64,000 nucleotides of DNA, taken from contig CM070609.1 of NCBI GenBank assembly GCA_036346395.1, forward strand, positions 51,780,777 through 51,844,776, read 5' to 3'. The notes beneath the pieces are model-generated. The model had not been told where the DNA came from. It made no database searches and saw only the letters and a list, made by a program, of their open reading frames with translations. A program made the translations under genes and the position numbers. Shown in pieces: positions 10,573 to 20,419 of this stretch. Positions within the stretch are counted from its first letter, which is position 1, and each line of letters starts with the position of its first letter. Source of the DNA: Hsuehochloa calcarea (taxonomy: Eukaryota > Streptophyta > Magnoliopsida > Poales > Poaceae).

Positions 10573-10974
10573 TTGAGACACATCGTTCTTTTGTTCCTTG
10601 ATTTTCAGGATTATCGCGGAAAGGGGAAGAACACGTGGTTCGTTGACTCCGGATGTTCACGCCACATGACCGGGAACTCAAAATGGTTCACCTCTTTCAC
10701 GCGAGCAACAGGTGATGACTTCATCACCTTTGGAGATGATACACAAGGGCGAATTGAAGGAACAGGATCAATTAGGGTGAACAACAAATTCATTCTAAAG
10801 GATGTCGCTCTTGTGGACAAGCTTAGGTATAATCTCCTTTCTGTTTCTCCGCTTCTTGATGATGGCTATGAGACGGTTTTTAAGAAAAATGCTTGTCGTG
10901 TGCTTGATTCTACTGGTGAGCTTGTGTTTGGAATCTCTAGAGTTGGTAGAATTTTTGGAGCTGATTTTTCGTAA
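10573..10974 (+). pseudogene. Copia protease domain (element B)
   Basis: 133-codon open frame. TWFVDSGCSRHMTG contains the DSG active-site triad of retropepsins. It is followed by FITFGDDTQGRIEG, VALVDKLRYNLLSVSPLLD and CRVLDSTGELVFGISRVGR, the usual path from protease into the pre-integrase region. This segment is not interrupted, but the flanking gag and pre-integrase parts are out of frame. The equivalent copy in C has lost the residue pattern after MTG through a small deletion. Confidence 0.85.
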
Positions 10975-11211
10975 TCTCTTCTTTGGATCTCTAAAATGTT
11001 TGCTTACATCTTCTTCGATTTCGGCTTTGGCATCGACGTTTGTGGCACATTGGTTTTGATCATCGACGCGAGTTAGCAACCTTGATCTTATGAGAGGTTT
11101 GCCCAAACTCAAAGTCATCAAAGATGCGATATATGCGCCTCAGTAGGCATGGCAAACAAGTTGCCGCCACACCCTTCTCGTGACTATGGTTATGGTGACG
11201 GACTGTGACGG
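10975..11211 (+). pseudogene. GAG-pre-integrase remnant (element B)
   Basis: Pieces matching WHRRLGHIGFDHLTRVSNLDLMRG of element C appear in broken frames (FGFGID.CGTLVLI... then LMRGLPKLK-like codons and RHGKQVAA). Several indels relative to C destroy the zinc-binding histidines. Confidence 0.65.
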
Positions 11212-11861
11212 TTGCTTCATATGGATCTTGTTGGTCCCGCTAGAGTCCTGTCGATTGGTGGAAAATGGTATATTCTAGTCATAGTCGATGATCTTTCAAG
11301 ATATACTTGGGTGTTCTTTCTTACTTCAAAAGATGAAGCTTTTGGTTATTTTCATGACCTTGTTCTTCGTTTGGCTTCGAGCTTCCACGGTGCTTTGAGA
11401 GCGATTCGCAGTGATAATGGTACGGAATTCAAAAATGCTTCTTTTGCTTCTTTTTGTGCTGAGCGTGGTATTGAGCATCGGTTCTCCTCTCCACACGTCC
11501 CTCAACAAAATGGCGTGGTGGAAAGGAAGAATAGGACCTTGGTCGAAATGGCTAGGACGATGCTAGACGAGTATAACACACCGAGGAGATTTTGGGCCGA
11601 AGCTATTGCTATCGCTTGACATATTGCCAATCGTGTCTTTTGAGACCTTCTTTAGGCAAGACTCCTTATGAGCTTCGTTTTGGTAGAAAACCCTCTGTTT
11701 CGCATTTTCGAGTCTTTGGATCAAAATGTTTTATCCTTAAGACAGGCAACTTAGATAAATTTGAATCAAGAACTTTTGATGGGGTATTTCTGGGTTATCC
11801 TGCTCATTCGAGGGGTTTTCGAGTTTTAATATTGAGACTAACATTATTCAGAGACTTGTAA
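11212..11861 (+). pseudogene. Copia integrase (element B)
   Basis: Open at 11212-11619: HMDLVGPARV (first catalytic Asp), VIVDDLSRYTWVFFLTSK, RAIRSDNGTEF (second Asp) and PQQNGVVERKNRTLVEMA (catalytic Glu), so the D,D-35-E core is complete. A TGA follows FWAEAIAIA where relatives continue into CHIANRVFLRPSLGKTPYELRF; the rest (11592-11861) is one frame away and reaches FLGYPAHSRGFRV. The upstream zinc-binding domain is broken, so no functional integrase is expected. Confidence 0.88.
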
Positions 11862-12245
11862 TGTCACTTTTGATGAGACTAGCCCCGAGCTAGATCAATT
11901 ACTCTGAGATGATTTACAGTGTGAAAGCATTTTGTGGAGGAAGATGAGGACGGCTAATGTCATTCCCTCATCTGCACGAGGCGCCCATATTGATACAAGA
12001 ACACGCTACGTCTACTTCACCTTGATTGAGGCTCTCTTTGCATCATCATCATCGCTAGATCATGAGGTCGAAGAAACGACATCTCACCCGGCGCCCACGC
12101 CGCATTCAGAGACGGCATCCTCGGAGCAGATAATAGGTAATCTACATGAGCGAGTCACTCGCTCGGTATAATGATCCAAATCTCTACTCTCATTCGGCTT
12201 TTGTTGCTTCTTTTGAACCCGCGATATATCACATGCTTTATCCGA
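11862..12245 (+). pseudogene. Integrase-RT linker, degraded (element B)
   Basis: Continues the polyprotein with recognisable TFDETSP-like codons near 11866, then an acidic, serine-rich linker (SSSSLDHEVEE, PAPTPHSE at 12040-12110) and ARSLAQYND-like codons before the RT. Frames shift repeatedly relative to C (52250-52620). Confidence 0.6.
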
Positions 12246-13110
12246 TTCTATTTGGGTAAATGCCATGCATGAGGAGTTAGAGAATTTTGAAAGAAACAAA
12301 GTTTGGAACCTAGTAGAACCTCCTAGTGGTCATAATGTTATAGGAACCCGTTGGGTGTTTAAGAATAAACAAGGTGAGGATGGTTACGTGGTTAGAAATA
12401 AAGCCGATTGGTAGCTGTGGTTTGACCAAGTTGAAGGGTTAGATTTTGATGAGACATTTGCTCTGTTGCTAGACTAGAAGCCATTCGCATTCTCGCTTGC
12501 ATTTTTGCATCAAAAGGTTTTAAATTATATCGATGGATGTTAAAAGTGCCTTTTAAATGGTTTCATAGATGAGGAAGTGTATGTTAAGCAACCCCTGGTT
12601 TTGAGGATCCTAAATATCCAAATCGTGTTTTCAAGCTATCTAAAGCATTATATGGTCTTAAACAAGCCCCTAGAGCCCGGTATGATAGACTTAAGACCTT
12701 CTTGCTTAAAAATAATTTTGAGATGGGTAAAGTGGATAAAACTCTATTTATTCTTAGGCGTGACAATGACTTCTGCTTGCTCAAATTTACGTGGATGATA
12801 TTATTTTGGTGGTTCCTCTAATGCTCTTGTTTCCACTTTTCCGACACTATGTCCAGGAATTTGAGATGAGTATGATGGGAGAGCTTAATTACTTTTTGGG
12901 ACTTCAAATCAAGCAATGCAAGGAAGGAACTTTCATCCATCGACGAAGTACACTAAAGATCTACTCAAACGCTTCAACATGGGTGATTGCAAGCCAATTT
13001 CCACTCCCATGGCAACTTCGATCGCTTTGGATCGGATGAGGAAGGAGAAGTCGTGGATCAACGCGAGTACCGCAAACATGATCGGCTCCCTTCAGATTTG
13101 ACGGCCTCGA
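12246..13110 (+). pseudogene. Copia reverse transcriptase (element B)
   Basis: RT copies the element RNA into cDNA. Visible in shifting frames: AMHEELENFERNKVWNLV, GTRWVFKNKQGEDG, ETFA.VARLEAIRI, the palm segment YPNRVFKLSKALYGLKQAP and IYVDDII at 12785-12802 (catalytic YVDD), then MGELNYFLGLQIKQCKEGTF. At least four frameshifts. Unlike C it is not interrupted by an insertion at the LQIKQC position. Confidence 0.85.
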
Positions 13111-13720
13111 GACCGGACATTCACTTCACGGTATGCCTTTGTGCAAGATTTCAGCGTCTCAGAGAACTTCCCATCGCCAAGCCGTTAAGCGCATATTCGT
13201 ATTTACACTCTACCCTCTTATATGGCATTTGGTATTCTGCTCTTGACTTTGTCCATTAGAGGTTTTTGATTCGATTTCTGGCCGTCGGTTAGATAGGAAG
13301 AGTACCTAAGGCACTGTCACTTCCTAGGCACTTCTCTTGTATCTTGGTCTTCTAGGAAGCGGTCTTACATTGCACAATCCATCACGAGGCGGAGTATGTA
13401 GTCAGCCGCTAGTTGTCAGAGCTGATTTTGTGGATGAGCGTCCACTTTGAAAGATTATGGGTTAAACTTTGCTAGTGTTCCTCTTTTCGTGATAACACTT
13501 CGCTATTAATATTGCTAAAAACCCAAAGGCAACATTCTAGGACTAAACACATAGACATTCGCTTTCACTTCCTTAAAGATCATGTTGAAAAAGGTGATAT
13601 TGTGATGCACTTCAGAGAGTCCAAGCTCAATTGGCGATATTCTTACCAAGCCTTTAGATCAAACCAGATTTTCCTCCTTAAGAAGCGAGTTAGGGTAATT
13701 TATCCTTATGGGTTGGTTTG
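13111..13720 (+). pseudogene. Copia RNase H region (element B)
   Basis: Follows RT. It shows TASRPDIHFTVCLCARFQ at about 13100-13150, SAYSYLHSTLLYGIWYSA and, at 13530-13600, HSRTKHIDIRFHFLKDHVEKGDIVMHF, the conserved end of Copia RNase H. The final LADILTKPLDQTRF segment is frame-shifted in B but open in C (62675-62863). Confidence 0.8.
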
Positions 13721-15527
13721 AGGGGAGTTTGATCTTTTCTTATCTTTCCTTGTTCTTTTGATCTTTTATTGTTCTTTTTCTGAACTTAGTGATCTTTTGA
13801 ACTTTTTAGGTTTTTAGTCTTTTTAATTGCATCTCATTGTGTCATATTTCATTCATATGAAAACTCCAACAAGTGGTTACAACAAATGGTATGAAAAAAA
13901 TCCAAAAAGATGCATTGTAATATAAGATTTTCTGCTTATTTTTAAAAATTGATGAAGCTTTGCCTATTACCCTTTAGAGCTTTTGTATTTCAATTCTTGC
14001 TCAATGTCATGTCTAGTTCTTTGACTTGCTAGAATTATCATGCTTTTACATGTGTAGCTAAGTCTTTGCTATATGAGCTAGAACCTTTTAAACAACTCAA
14101 ACTAAGAAATTGCAATTTGTGGATGTTTTAGCGAGTTGCGCAATTAGTGCTCCTCTTGTGACATTGGCCCTGTCAGAATTGCTTTGTTAGCTCTTTGATC
14201 TAAAATTGACCATTACTTGAGCTTTTGTGTTCTTGAGATTCTAAACCGCTCATGTGAAAAATGAAAATCAAGATTGTCTTATGCTTAAATTGTGCCAAAC
14301 TATTCTTACGAGACCGCTTGTCAAATGACATGAACTTGGAGATAGTTTGATGAACGAACGATCTCATGGGGACCGCTTGTCGAAATGACATGAACCTCAA
14401 GATTTGTCGCCCGGTAGAAGCTTAGAAAGAGTTTGTGGATGGCTCCTAGTCCGGGATCTTCTTTACTAAGATATACCTTTAATCAACTTTTGGTGAAGCT
14501 TAGGATGAGTTTGTGGATGGCTCCTAGTCCAGGATCTTGTCACTAAGTTAGATCATTAGTCAACTTCAATATTCAATGCAAATGAGAAAAATGTTGACAA
14601 ATGGGCGTTTACAAAATATTGAGCAAAATGATTCAATACGGGACTTGATTGACTCTTAATGTGGTCTTTGTTAGATTTTTGATCTCACTTTGACATTTTG
14701 ACATGGCCAATTTCACTTTAGGATCCTGTTGATGAACTTGCTGAATTTGAAGCGTTGCTTAAATTGATCAAATCTACTACTTTACTTTTGAGCCTTTGTG
14801 CTTAGCTTTGATATATATGTCTTACCATGATCTTGCTAGCGCTGTCAGGCTTGATATGCTGTTTGTGCAATATTAGAGATACTAGATTGTTCTTTTGGGT
14901 AATCTCCAAAGCTTCTTGTAATCAAAAATTGAAAAATACAAAAAAATGAAGCCACTCCATTGCACTTCATGCATACTCCTCTTTATGCTTCTTTTGTTTC
15001 TGCTTCTTCCTTTATTCTATATTTATTATCTCTGGATGAGAGGAAGGCGTGATTCCTTGATGAATCCATTGTCAAAGGGGGAGAAGATGCGTTAAATGAG
15101 AAGAGAAGATGTGTTAATAAGAAGATATTTCTTTATTGGGGGAGAAGTTTATACAAAGGGGAGAAACTGAAAATTTGAAAATTGAGGATCATAGTGAGGG
15201 GGAGTTCTTGAGTTGCATTCTTATTGTCTTATTGAATATTCTGAACTTGAATTGCATTCTTTTATACTCACAATGATCATAGGTCAATTGAACAATTGTT
15301 CTTTCATATGGACCTCATGTGAGAATTTTGACCCTTTTCTGGAAATCAAAGTTTTTATGCTTACTTTTGCCTTGTCTCACATGCCTATACTATTCTGATG
15401 CCAGCTTGGTCATTTTCATTGCTTTTTCTTGCTTATGGACCAAGTTGTGCCTTTGTGCTAAAACCATGAGTAAACTCGTTTTCAAACCTCTTACTTACAT
15501 TTTCTGGATAATTGCCAATGTGTTCAT
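13721..15527 (+). other. 3' non-coding region of element B
   Basis: About 1.8 kb with no domain I recognise, between the pol stop and the polypurine tract. It contains imperfect direct repeats: CTTGTCAAATGACATGAAC near 14317 and a near copy near 14378, then AGAGTTTGTGGATGGCTCCTAGTCC near 14429 and again near 14509. GGGGGAGAA purine runs occur from 15077 onward. It is collinear with 62872-64000 in C and, in reverse, with 24804-26150 in G. Some SIRE relatives carry an env-like ORF here; none is seen. Confidence 0.75.
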
Positions 15528-15539
15528 CAAGGGGGAGAT
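15528..15539 (+). other. Polypurine tract, element B
   Basis: AAGGGGGAGAT directly before the LTR start TGTGGATTTC; primes plus-strand DNA synthesis in this class of element. Confidence 0.85.
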
Positions 15540-15655
15540 TGTGGATTTCATGGGGATATGTTCCAGATCTTAGGATGATGTGACAATTGGCAATGGCGTT
15601 TACGGTTTGTCGTTTCACGCGTTTTCGACAAAGCTACAGGTATTCTGGACAGGGG

Positions 15656-15730
15656 CGGTCCGACCGGTCCTTGCACGGCGGTCCAACCGGTCCAAAATCG
15701 GTCGGACCGGCCATGTGGGCGATCGGACCG
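15656..15730. promoter_or_regulatory. Palindrome array (B LTR, U3 start)
   Basis: CGGTCCGACCG, CGGTCCAACCG, CGGTCGGACCG and CGATCGGACCG centred at 15661, 15684, 15704 and 15725 (spacing 23, 20, 21). Confidence 0.75.
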
Positions 15731-15900
15731 GCGGTGACCTAAAGTGTTCAAACGAGTGGGCCAAAAATAGGTGTTGTAGGCAAGTGAGGGATCCCAATGC
15801 ACTTGGTCTCATAATTTTGGAGTCTCCAAGAAGAACTTCTATTCGCTTTTAATTTCGAAGGTTTCGAATTTGGGAGTATGAATTTGGCTAAGTCCCAAGG

Positions 15901-15969
15901 CGGTCCGGCCAAGCTCACGAGCGGTCCGACCGCCATGGTGGTCCGACCGCTCACTGGAGCGGTCGACCG
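15901..15969. promoter_or_regulatory. Palindrome array (B LTR, middle)
   Basis: CGGTCCGGCCA, CGGTCCGACCG, TGGTCCGACCG and CGGTCGACCG centred at about 15906, 15927, 15944 and 15964 (spacing 21, 17, 20-21). Confidence 0.7.
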
Positions 15970-16171
15970 GTTTCTACTTGAACGTCGGCCAACCGTGGCG
16001 ATGTTGTTTTGTTAGGTCAAAGTCATTGGTTTCATGGCATATGATTTGCATGATGCATGTTTTGACTAACATGGGTCAAGTTGTGAAGAACTTGTTCCCG
16101 AATTTGTGTTTTCTTGTCTGTGGTTGTGCAGGTAGCTTGGTGGTCAACGACGGTCAACGGCGAGGAGAATC

Positions 16172-16219
16172 GGGACTAGACTTGAAGAGTTGAGGTCCAG
16201 AACGATCGACGATGCCGGG
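16172..16219 (+). promoter_or_regulatory. Conserved GAGGTCCAGAACG block (B LTR)
   Basis: GGGACTAGACTTGAAGAGTT followed by GAGGTCCAGAACGATCGAC and a GATGCCGGG tail, about 200 bp upstream of the TATA box. Confidence 0.65.
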
Positions 16220-16411
16220 TGGGGTCAACGACTCAAGCGTGACACAAGATGGACAATGGTGACCTATTGGCAAATCCATGACGCATGGTGAAGCGGTTTA
16301 GGTCAAAAGGTTAAAGACGGCGCTTTGCGAAGCGTGCGTGTGTGACCCATTTGTTAGTGGGCCTTAACGGGAGCCCAATTAAGTCAAACCCTAAGAGTTT
16401 TAGGCCTCCAC

Positions 16412-16420
16412 TATAAATAG
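16412..16420 (+). promoter_or_regulatory. TATA box in LTR of B
   Basis: TATAAATAG, same context (CTCCACTATAAATAGGAGG) as in C. Confidence 0.75.
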
Positions 16421-17008
16421 GAGGAGATGGTGGCTGCACCTCTCTCTCTCTCGCTTTTTATGTTTCAAAACCCTAATTGTCTTTAGGGGAGTTGAGGTGG
16501 AGGCTAGGGCTTTTCATGGTTTGAGGAGAATTTCGTGATCCTTGATTGTCTACTGATCCATGATGGTGTGGATGTAATCCAAAGATCAATCACGAAATCA
16601 ATCTATGCAAGGTTTGCTTGAGATAAGTCTCTTTTCGTTCTTACTTTCAATTTCGTGTTTTTAGGGCTTTCTTTGATCCGCGAGTTTGTGATTGATTCTT
16701 TCACGTGAATTAGCTTGCTGTGATATGTGTGAATCTATCTAGCATCATCTTGATCATCAATCCCTCACGAACAAGCTTTAGGATCAAGTTTTTGTTCTTG
16801 CCGGTTTTAGACCTTCGTTAATCAATTGGCAATTGCTCAAGATCGTTCCAAGAATTATCATAATATTCGATTGGAATAGGTCCTCAATAGCATATAGAAG
16901 GTGTGTGCAAAGTTTCATAAAGATTAGAGTTGAGAATCAAAAGTTTCACCTAATTGCAACTTCGTCATCGGGCTGATTTTACTGTTGCAGATCGGTTCTG
17001 GAGTCGGT

Positions 17009-17125
17009 CGGTCAGACCGCCCGTCATCACCGGTCATATCGATTTTGGAGTGGTCCGACCGCCAGCACAACGCCGGTCAGACCGCCCGGCAATCGGTCCG
17101 ACCGATTGGGTCCAGTGGTCGACCG
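17009..17125. promoter_or_regulatory. Palindrome array (B LTR, 3' end)
   Basis: Six sites centred near 17014, 17036, 17056, 17079, 17099 and 17120 (spacing 22, 20, 23, 20, 21-22), including CGGTCAGACCG and CGGTCCGACCG. Confidence 0.72.
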
Positions 17126-17368
17126 CCTGCGTCGTGAGTCTTTGCAATCTTAGTTGATTTTGTAGCATTGCTTAGGGTTTAATTGGATTCAATACTAGTC
17201 TTCATTTGTCTTGGTATATTGATCTTCATAGCTTTCTAATAGCTACTGGAGTGAAACTGTATTGAGTTCATAATTTGTGAAAAAGTGAGCGTGCTCCTAT
17301 TCACCCCCCCCCCTCTAGTCGCCTTTACGGTCCAACACCTAACAAGTGTGTTCTGCTTTGACGATAAT

Positions 17369-17440
17369 CGGAACTTCCAACCTGGGTGTGCGGACATTCC
17401 GATAATCGGAACTTCCGCCATGGTAAATGCGGAACTTCCG
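17369..17440. promoter_or_regulatory. CGGAA-N-TTCCG palindrome array (E LTR, upstream)
   Basis: CGGAACTTCCA, CGGACATTCCG, CGGAACTTCCG and CGGAACTTCCG centred at 17374, 17396, 17412 and 17435 (spacing 22, 16, 23). Confidence 0.75.
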
Positions 17441-17610
17441 ATTGAGGGTAGAACTGTGCAGAGAGGCTAGTTTTGATTTTTGAGTTGTGTTTGGTTTTGA
17501 GTTAAGTGCAAATGATGATTCTATTATCTTGAGCAATGCTATGTGATGTGTTTCTTGTCTGTGGTGGTTGCAGGGCATCGAGGTGGAGTCGTGGCGAGAC
17601 ACGTGGAGAC

Positions 17611-17650
17611 CGGACTAGACGCAGGCGGCGTTGAGGTCAGAACGGTAAAG
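17611..17650 (+). promoter_or_regulatory. Diverged GAGGTCCAGAACG block (E LTR)
   Basis: GGACTAGACGC...TTGAGGTCAGAACGG, one base shorter in the core than in B and C, about 180 bp upstream of the TATA box. Confidence 0.5.
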
Positions 17651-17827
17651 ATGTGTCAAAGACGGCGTGTACTCGAGGCGGTTGCGAGTCATGGACGACA
17701 AGGAATGCGGGACCTTCCAGAAGGTGCACGAGGGGCGAAAGGGTAATTTCGCAAGGCGGCACAAGTGGAAGCAGGCTCTGTTAGGGTTTAGCCGGCATAA
17801 CGGGTTGGAGACCCGTTAGCCAAGGGC

Positions 17828-17836
17828 TATAAATAG
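17828..17836 (+). promoter_or_regulatory. TATA box in E LTR
   Basis: TATAAATAG after AAGGGC, in the position equivalent to the TATA boxes of B and C. Confidence 0.65.
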
Positions 17837-18417
17837 AGGTGAACCCCTGGTTGTTTTGGTGACTTTTGGAGAAAAAGAGATTAGGGTTAGCTTTAGCCAA
17901 AGAGGCTTTGGAGAGTTTGTTTTGCTTTTTGGCTTTGGTTATTGAGATGGAGAGGATGAACTGAAATTCGTGTAATCATTCCTTTGTTTTTGCCTATGTA
18001 ATCTTTGATTCCTAGCAATGAAATCACTGAGGTTTTGTTTCCTTGTTTATGCCTCTTTTACTCTCTCTGTTCCTACGTTGAATATCTAGGGTTTTGGTGA
18101 AACTTTTGATTCTTCTTATGAGATGGTATGAAACTTGATATCTAGAGTCTTATTGATATTGCTAATATGTCTTCAAAGTTTCATGAGCCAAGAATTTAAG
18201 AATCTTGCTAATTGTGGTTTTTGGTCTTTCTTGCCAAATATTCAAGAAATCCGATTTTGCTTTGATTAATGGATCCTTGTCTGCGATTCTTCTCTATGAG
18301 GTCAAGATGTTGTTTAGGATGATGTCCTGTGAGACTTGACCTGAGAAGAGCATTAACGAGTTAGTATTTTGGATTTTTGGCAAAACCCCGAGCGTACTAT
18401 TCTTCGGTCAGGACAAT

Positions 18418-18511
18418 CGGAACTTCCGATTTGTACAAGGCGGAACTTCCGCACTGGAAGAACGGAACTACCGCAGTGCGGAACTACCGCAAGGTAGAAT
18501 CGGAACTTCCG
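18418..18511. promoter_or_regulatory. CGGAA-N-TTCCG palindrome array (E LTR, downstream)
   Basis: CGGAACTTCCG, CGGAACTTCCG, CGGAACTACCG, CGGAACTACCG and CGGAACTTCCG centred at 18423, 18446, 18468, 18484 and 18506 (spacing 23, 22, 16, 22). Confidence 0.78.
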
Positions 18512-18682
18512 ATATCTGACTGAACAACCCAGTTTTGTTTAACTCTTTGGATTTGATTCACATCACGTCTTTTGTTTAACAGAAAGTTTTTGGATTGCTG
18601 TGTGGACACTTGAGAGGGGAAGATCTTAATTTTTAAAGCACCATTCACTCCCCCTCTGTTGCCATTTCGGTCCTTCAGTTTC

Positions 18683-18901
18683 TCATGATCTTGGAGATAC
18701 TAAGACCAGGGCATTCGTAAGGTACCTCTTGAGTTCTTCAAAGGCATCGTTTGCTTCTTTAGTCCACTCGAAACTTCTGTGTTTCCGAAGAAGGTTAAAG
18801 AAAGGTAACTCTTTTTCACCTAACCGTGCTATGAAACGACTTAGCACTGCCATATAGTCGGTTAATTTTTGTACTTTTTTCTTTGTGGTCAGAGGGCGCA
18901 T
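18683..18901 (-). pseudogene. RT-RNase H connection fragment (element F)
   Basis: Reads MRPLTTKKKVQKLTDYMAVL then SRFIARLGEKELPFF and FEWTKEANDAFEELKRYL, the thumb/connection region that follows RT in Gypsy pol. Open for 72 codons. Its C-terminal continuation (RNase H, integrase) is removed by LTR fragment E at 18677. Confidence 0.88.
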
Positions 18902-18944
18902 CTGGTCGATGGTTGATATTTTTGCTGGATTCGCTTCAATCCCC

Positions 18945-19260
18945 CTAGCAGAAACTAGAAAACTCTGAAGAAACTATGAACACACACTTCTTTGGATTCA
19001 AATTAAGGTTATGCCTTCTTAAGTTGTTGAAAGTCTCGTGTAGGTCGAAAATATGATCGCCAGTGTTGATGCTTTTCACAACCAAGTCATCAATGTACGC
19101 TTTTAGATTTTGACCTATCTGAGGATTAAATGTTTTTTTTTGCATTAACATCTGAAAAGGCGCACCAGCATTCTTGAGACCAAATAGTATCTTAACGTAG
19201 CAGTAAGTGCCATATGGCGTGATGAAGGATATTTTCTCTTCATCATCTTTACTCATATTG
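18945..19260 (-). pseudogene. Gypsy reverse transcriptase core (element F)
   Basis: 104-codon open piece with ISFITPYGTYCYVKILFGLK, NAGAPFQMLM and AYIDDLVVKS. The YIDD box is the metal-binding active site. The segment ends in a frameshift around HNLNLNPKKCVF, a conserved RT end motif. Joined in order with 19261-19620 upstream. Confidence 0.9.
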
Positions 19261-19620
19261 ATTTAGTGGTACCCCGATGCATCTAAAAAACATAACAACT
19301 CGCACCCGGAAGTAGAGTCTAGAAGTTGATCAATGTGTGGAAGGAGAAAGTCATCCTTCGGACAAACTTTATTAAGATATGTGAAGTTAATACACATTCA
19401 CTATTTCCCATAGCTTTTTCTAACCATTACAGGTTGGCGAGCCACTCTGGGTGGTCGACCTCACGAATAAACCCAGCCTTGAGGGGCTTGTCAATCTCTG
19501 ACTGGATTGCCTCCTTCCGATCAGGTGCGGAGCGCCTTAGCTTTTGCTTGACTAGTTTTTTATCAGGCTGGAGAGCTAGCATGTGCTCGATCACCTCCCT
19601 AGGGACTCCAGGCATATCAG
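19261..19620 (-). pseudogene. Gypsy RT N-terminal part (element F)
   Basis: Minus-strand piece at 19427-19615 gives VKQKLRRSAPDRKEAIQSEI then DKPLKAGFIREVDHPEWLAN, the classic entry of Tat-type RT. Between 19260 and 19427 the reading is interrupted by stops. Confidence 0.85.
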
Positions 19621-19916
19621 ACGCCTACCAGGAGAATACATCCAGGTTTGCTCAAATGAAGAAGACGAGTGACTCTTCCTATTTAAGGTTGAGTCCTACC
19701 CTGACTAGTACCTTTTGGGAAGATGTGATAGCATTTTCTGACCTAAACAACATTTTGACGTTTTCCAGAGAAGCATCTTTGTCTAGCGGTACCTCCTTGG
19801 TCTGGTCGGAAGGCTTCGGGGTCATCTTGGGTCTTGAGTGCTTGATCTGCACAGAAGGCGGATTAGTTTATCTGGTCGAAAGCTCGTCGACCAGTTCTAG
19901 AGATTTCCGATCACAT
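19621..19916 (-). pseudogene. Protease-RT spacer of element F, degraded
   Basis: Lies between the protease remnant and RT and probably belongs to the same polyprotein. In several frames there are polar, lysine-rich readings but no motif I can name. The long plus-strand reading across 19326-19922 runs opposite to recognised pol and is taken as a shadow. Confidence 0.45.
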
Positions 19917-20290
19917 GCATAACCATTTTTCTATCTCCTCGAACCGTGATGACTCCTTTTGGTCCTGACATCTTTAAACTCTAATAGCCATAATGCGTAG
20001 CTATTAGGAATTTAACCAATGCCAGACGACCAAGGATCCCATTGTATAAGATTTCAAAATCCACCACATCAAACGTGAGCTTTTATGTTATGAAGTTGTT
20101 AGGTTTTTCCAACGTGACCAGTAGAGACAGTTATCTTATCGGTTTAGTAGTAGAACGAGGAACTATACCGTGGAAAGCATACTTCACATGTTTTATTTTC
20201 GACCTAAGAATTTGCATTTCTTCCTATGCTCTCGTAATTAAAATATTTAATGAACTACCTCCATCTATCAAGACTCAATTAACTTTACAA
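19917..20290 (-). pseudogene. Gypsy aspartic protease, degenerate (element F)
   Basis: The minus strand encodes IDGGSSLNIL near 20250-20280, where DGGS replaces the DTGS-type active-site loop in this lineage. It continues to FDVVDFEILYNGILGRLALV and a GPKGVITVRGD segment typical of the spacer before RT. Three or more stop codons interrupt it. Confidence 0.8.
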
Positions 20291-20419
20291 TTGTTAATAG
20301 TAGGTTCAACTACGATAGGGAACCTACCTGGTCGAGTCGACGAGATGAGGCAGTCTTCTTTGCTAAAGGAGATAGTTGTCTTCTACCACCTAGATGGCTT
20401 GACGTCGATCGAAGACTCA

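Larger units (their letters stand above)
9493..17337 (+). mobile_element. Copia retrotransposon B, SIRE/Maximus-like, 3' portion
   Basis: Plus-strand element entered in the middle of gag (its 5' part lies left of the window because A inserted here). It runs through protease, integrase, RT, RNase H, a 1.8-kb 3' non-coding region, a polypurine tract and a 3' LTR. It is nearly collinear with element C (49900-64000), often base for base, yet carries its own frameshifts. It ends in CCAACA at 17337 inside an LTR of family E. Confidence 0.92.
15540..17337 (+). repeat. 3' LTR of Copia B (1798 bp)
   Basis: Starts TGTGGATTTCATGGGGATAT and ends CGCCTTTACGGTCCAACA. Nearly the same as the 5' LTR of C (46773-48558). 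Contains three palindrome arrays, the GAGGTCCAGAACG block, a TATA box and a C-run just before the 3' end. Confidence 0.93.
17338..18677 (+). repeat. LTR fragment of Copia family E
   Basis: Starts abruptly at the end of B and ends CATTTCGGTCCTTCA, the position of an LTR 3' end. Its layout parallels the LTRs of B, C and H: a palindrome array, a GGACTAGAC...GAGGTCAGAACGG block, TATAAATAG and a second palindrome array, then ATTCACTCCCCCTCTGTTGCC. Sequence identity to them is low, so it is a distinct family. B inserted into it, and it interrupts pol of Gypsy F at 18678. Solo or element-associated status cannot be decided here. Confidence 0.75.

Noticed and set aside
15213..15573. Hydrophobic plus ORFs in the 3' region of B, possible env-like gene
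   Set aside because: Short, not conserved in frame in the equivalent region of G; no signal peptide plus coiled-coil pattern.
15656..17125. Short regularly spaced repeats suggestive of a CRISPR array
   Set aside because: Units are 11 bp palindromes with 5-12 bp between them, embedded in eukaryotic LTRs, without cas genes.
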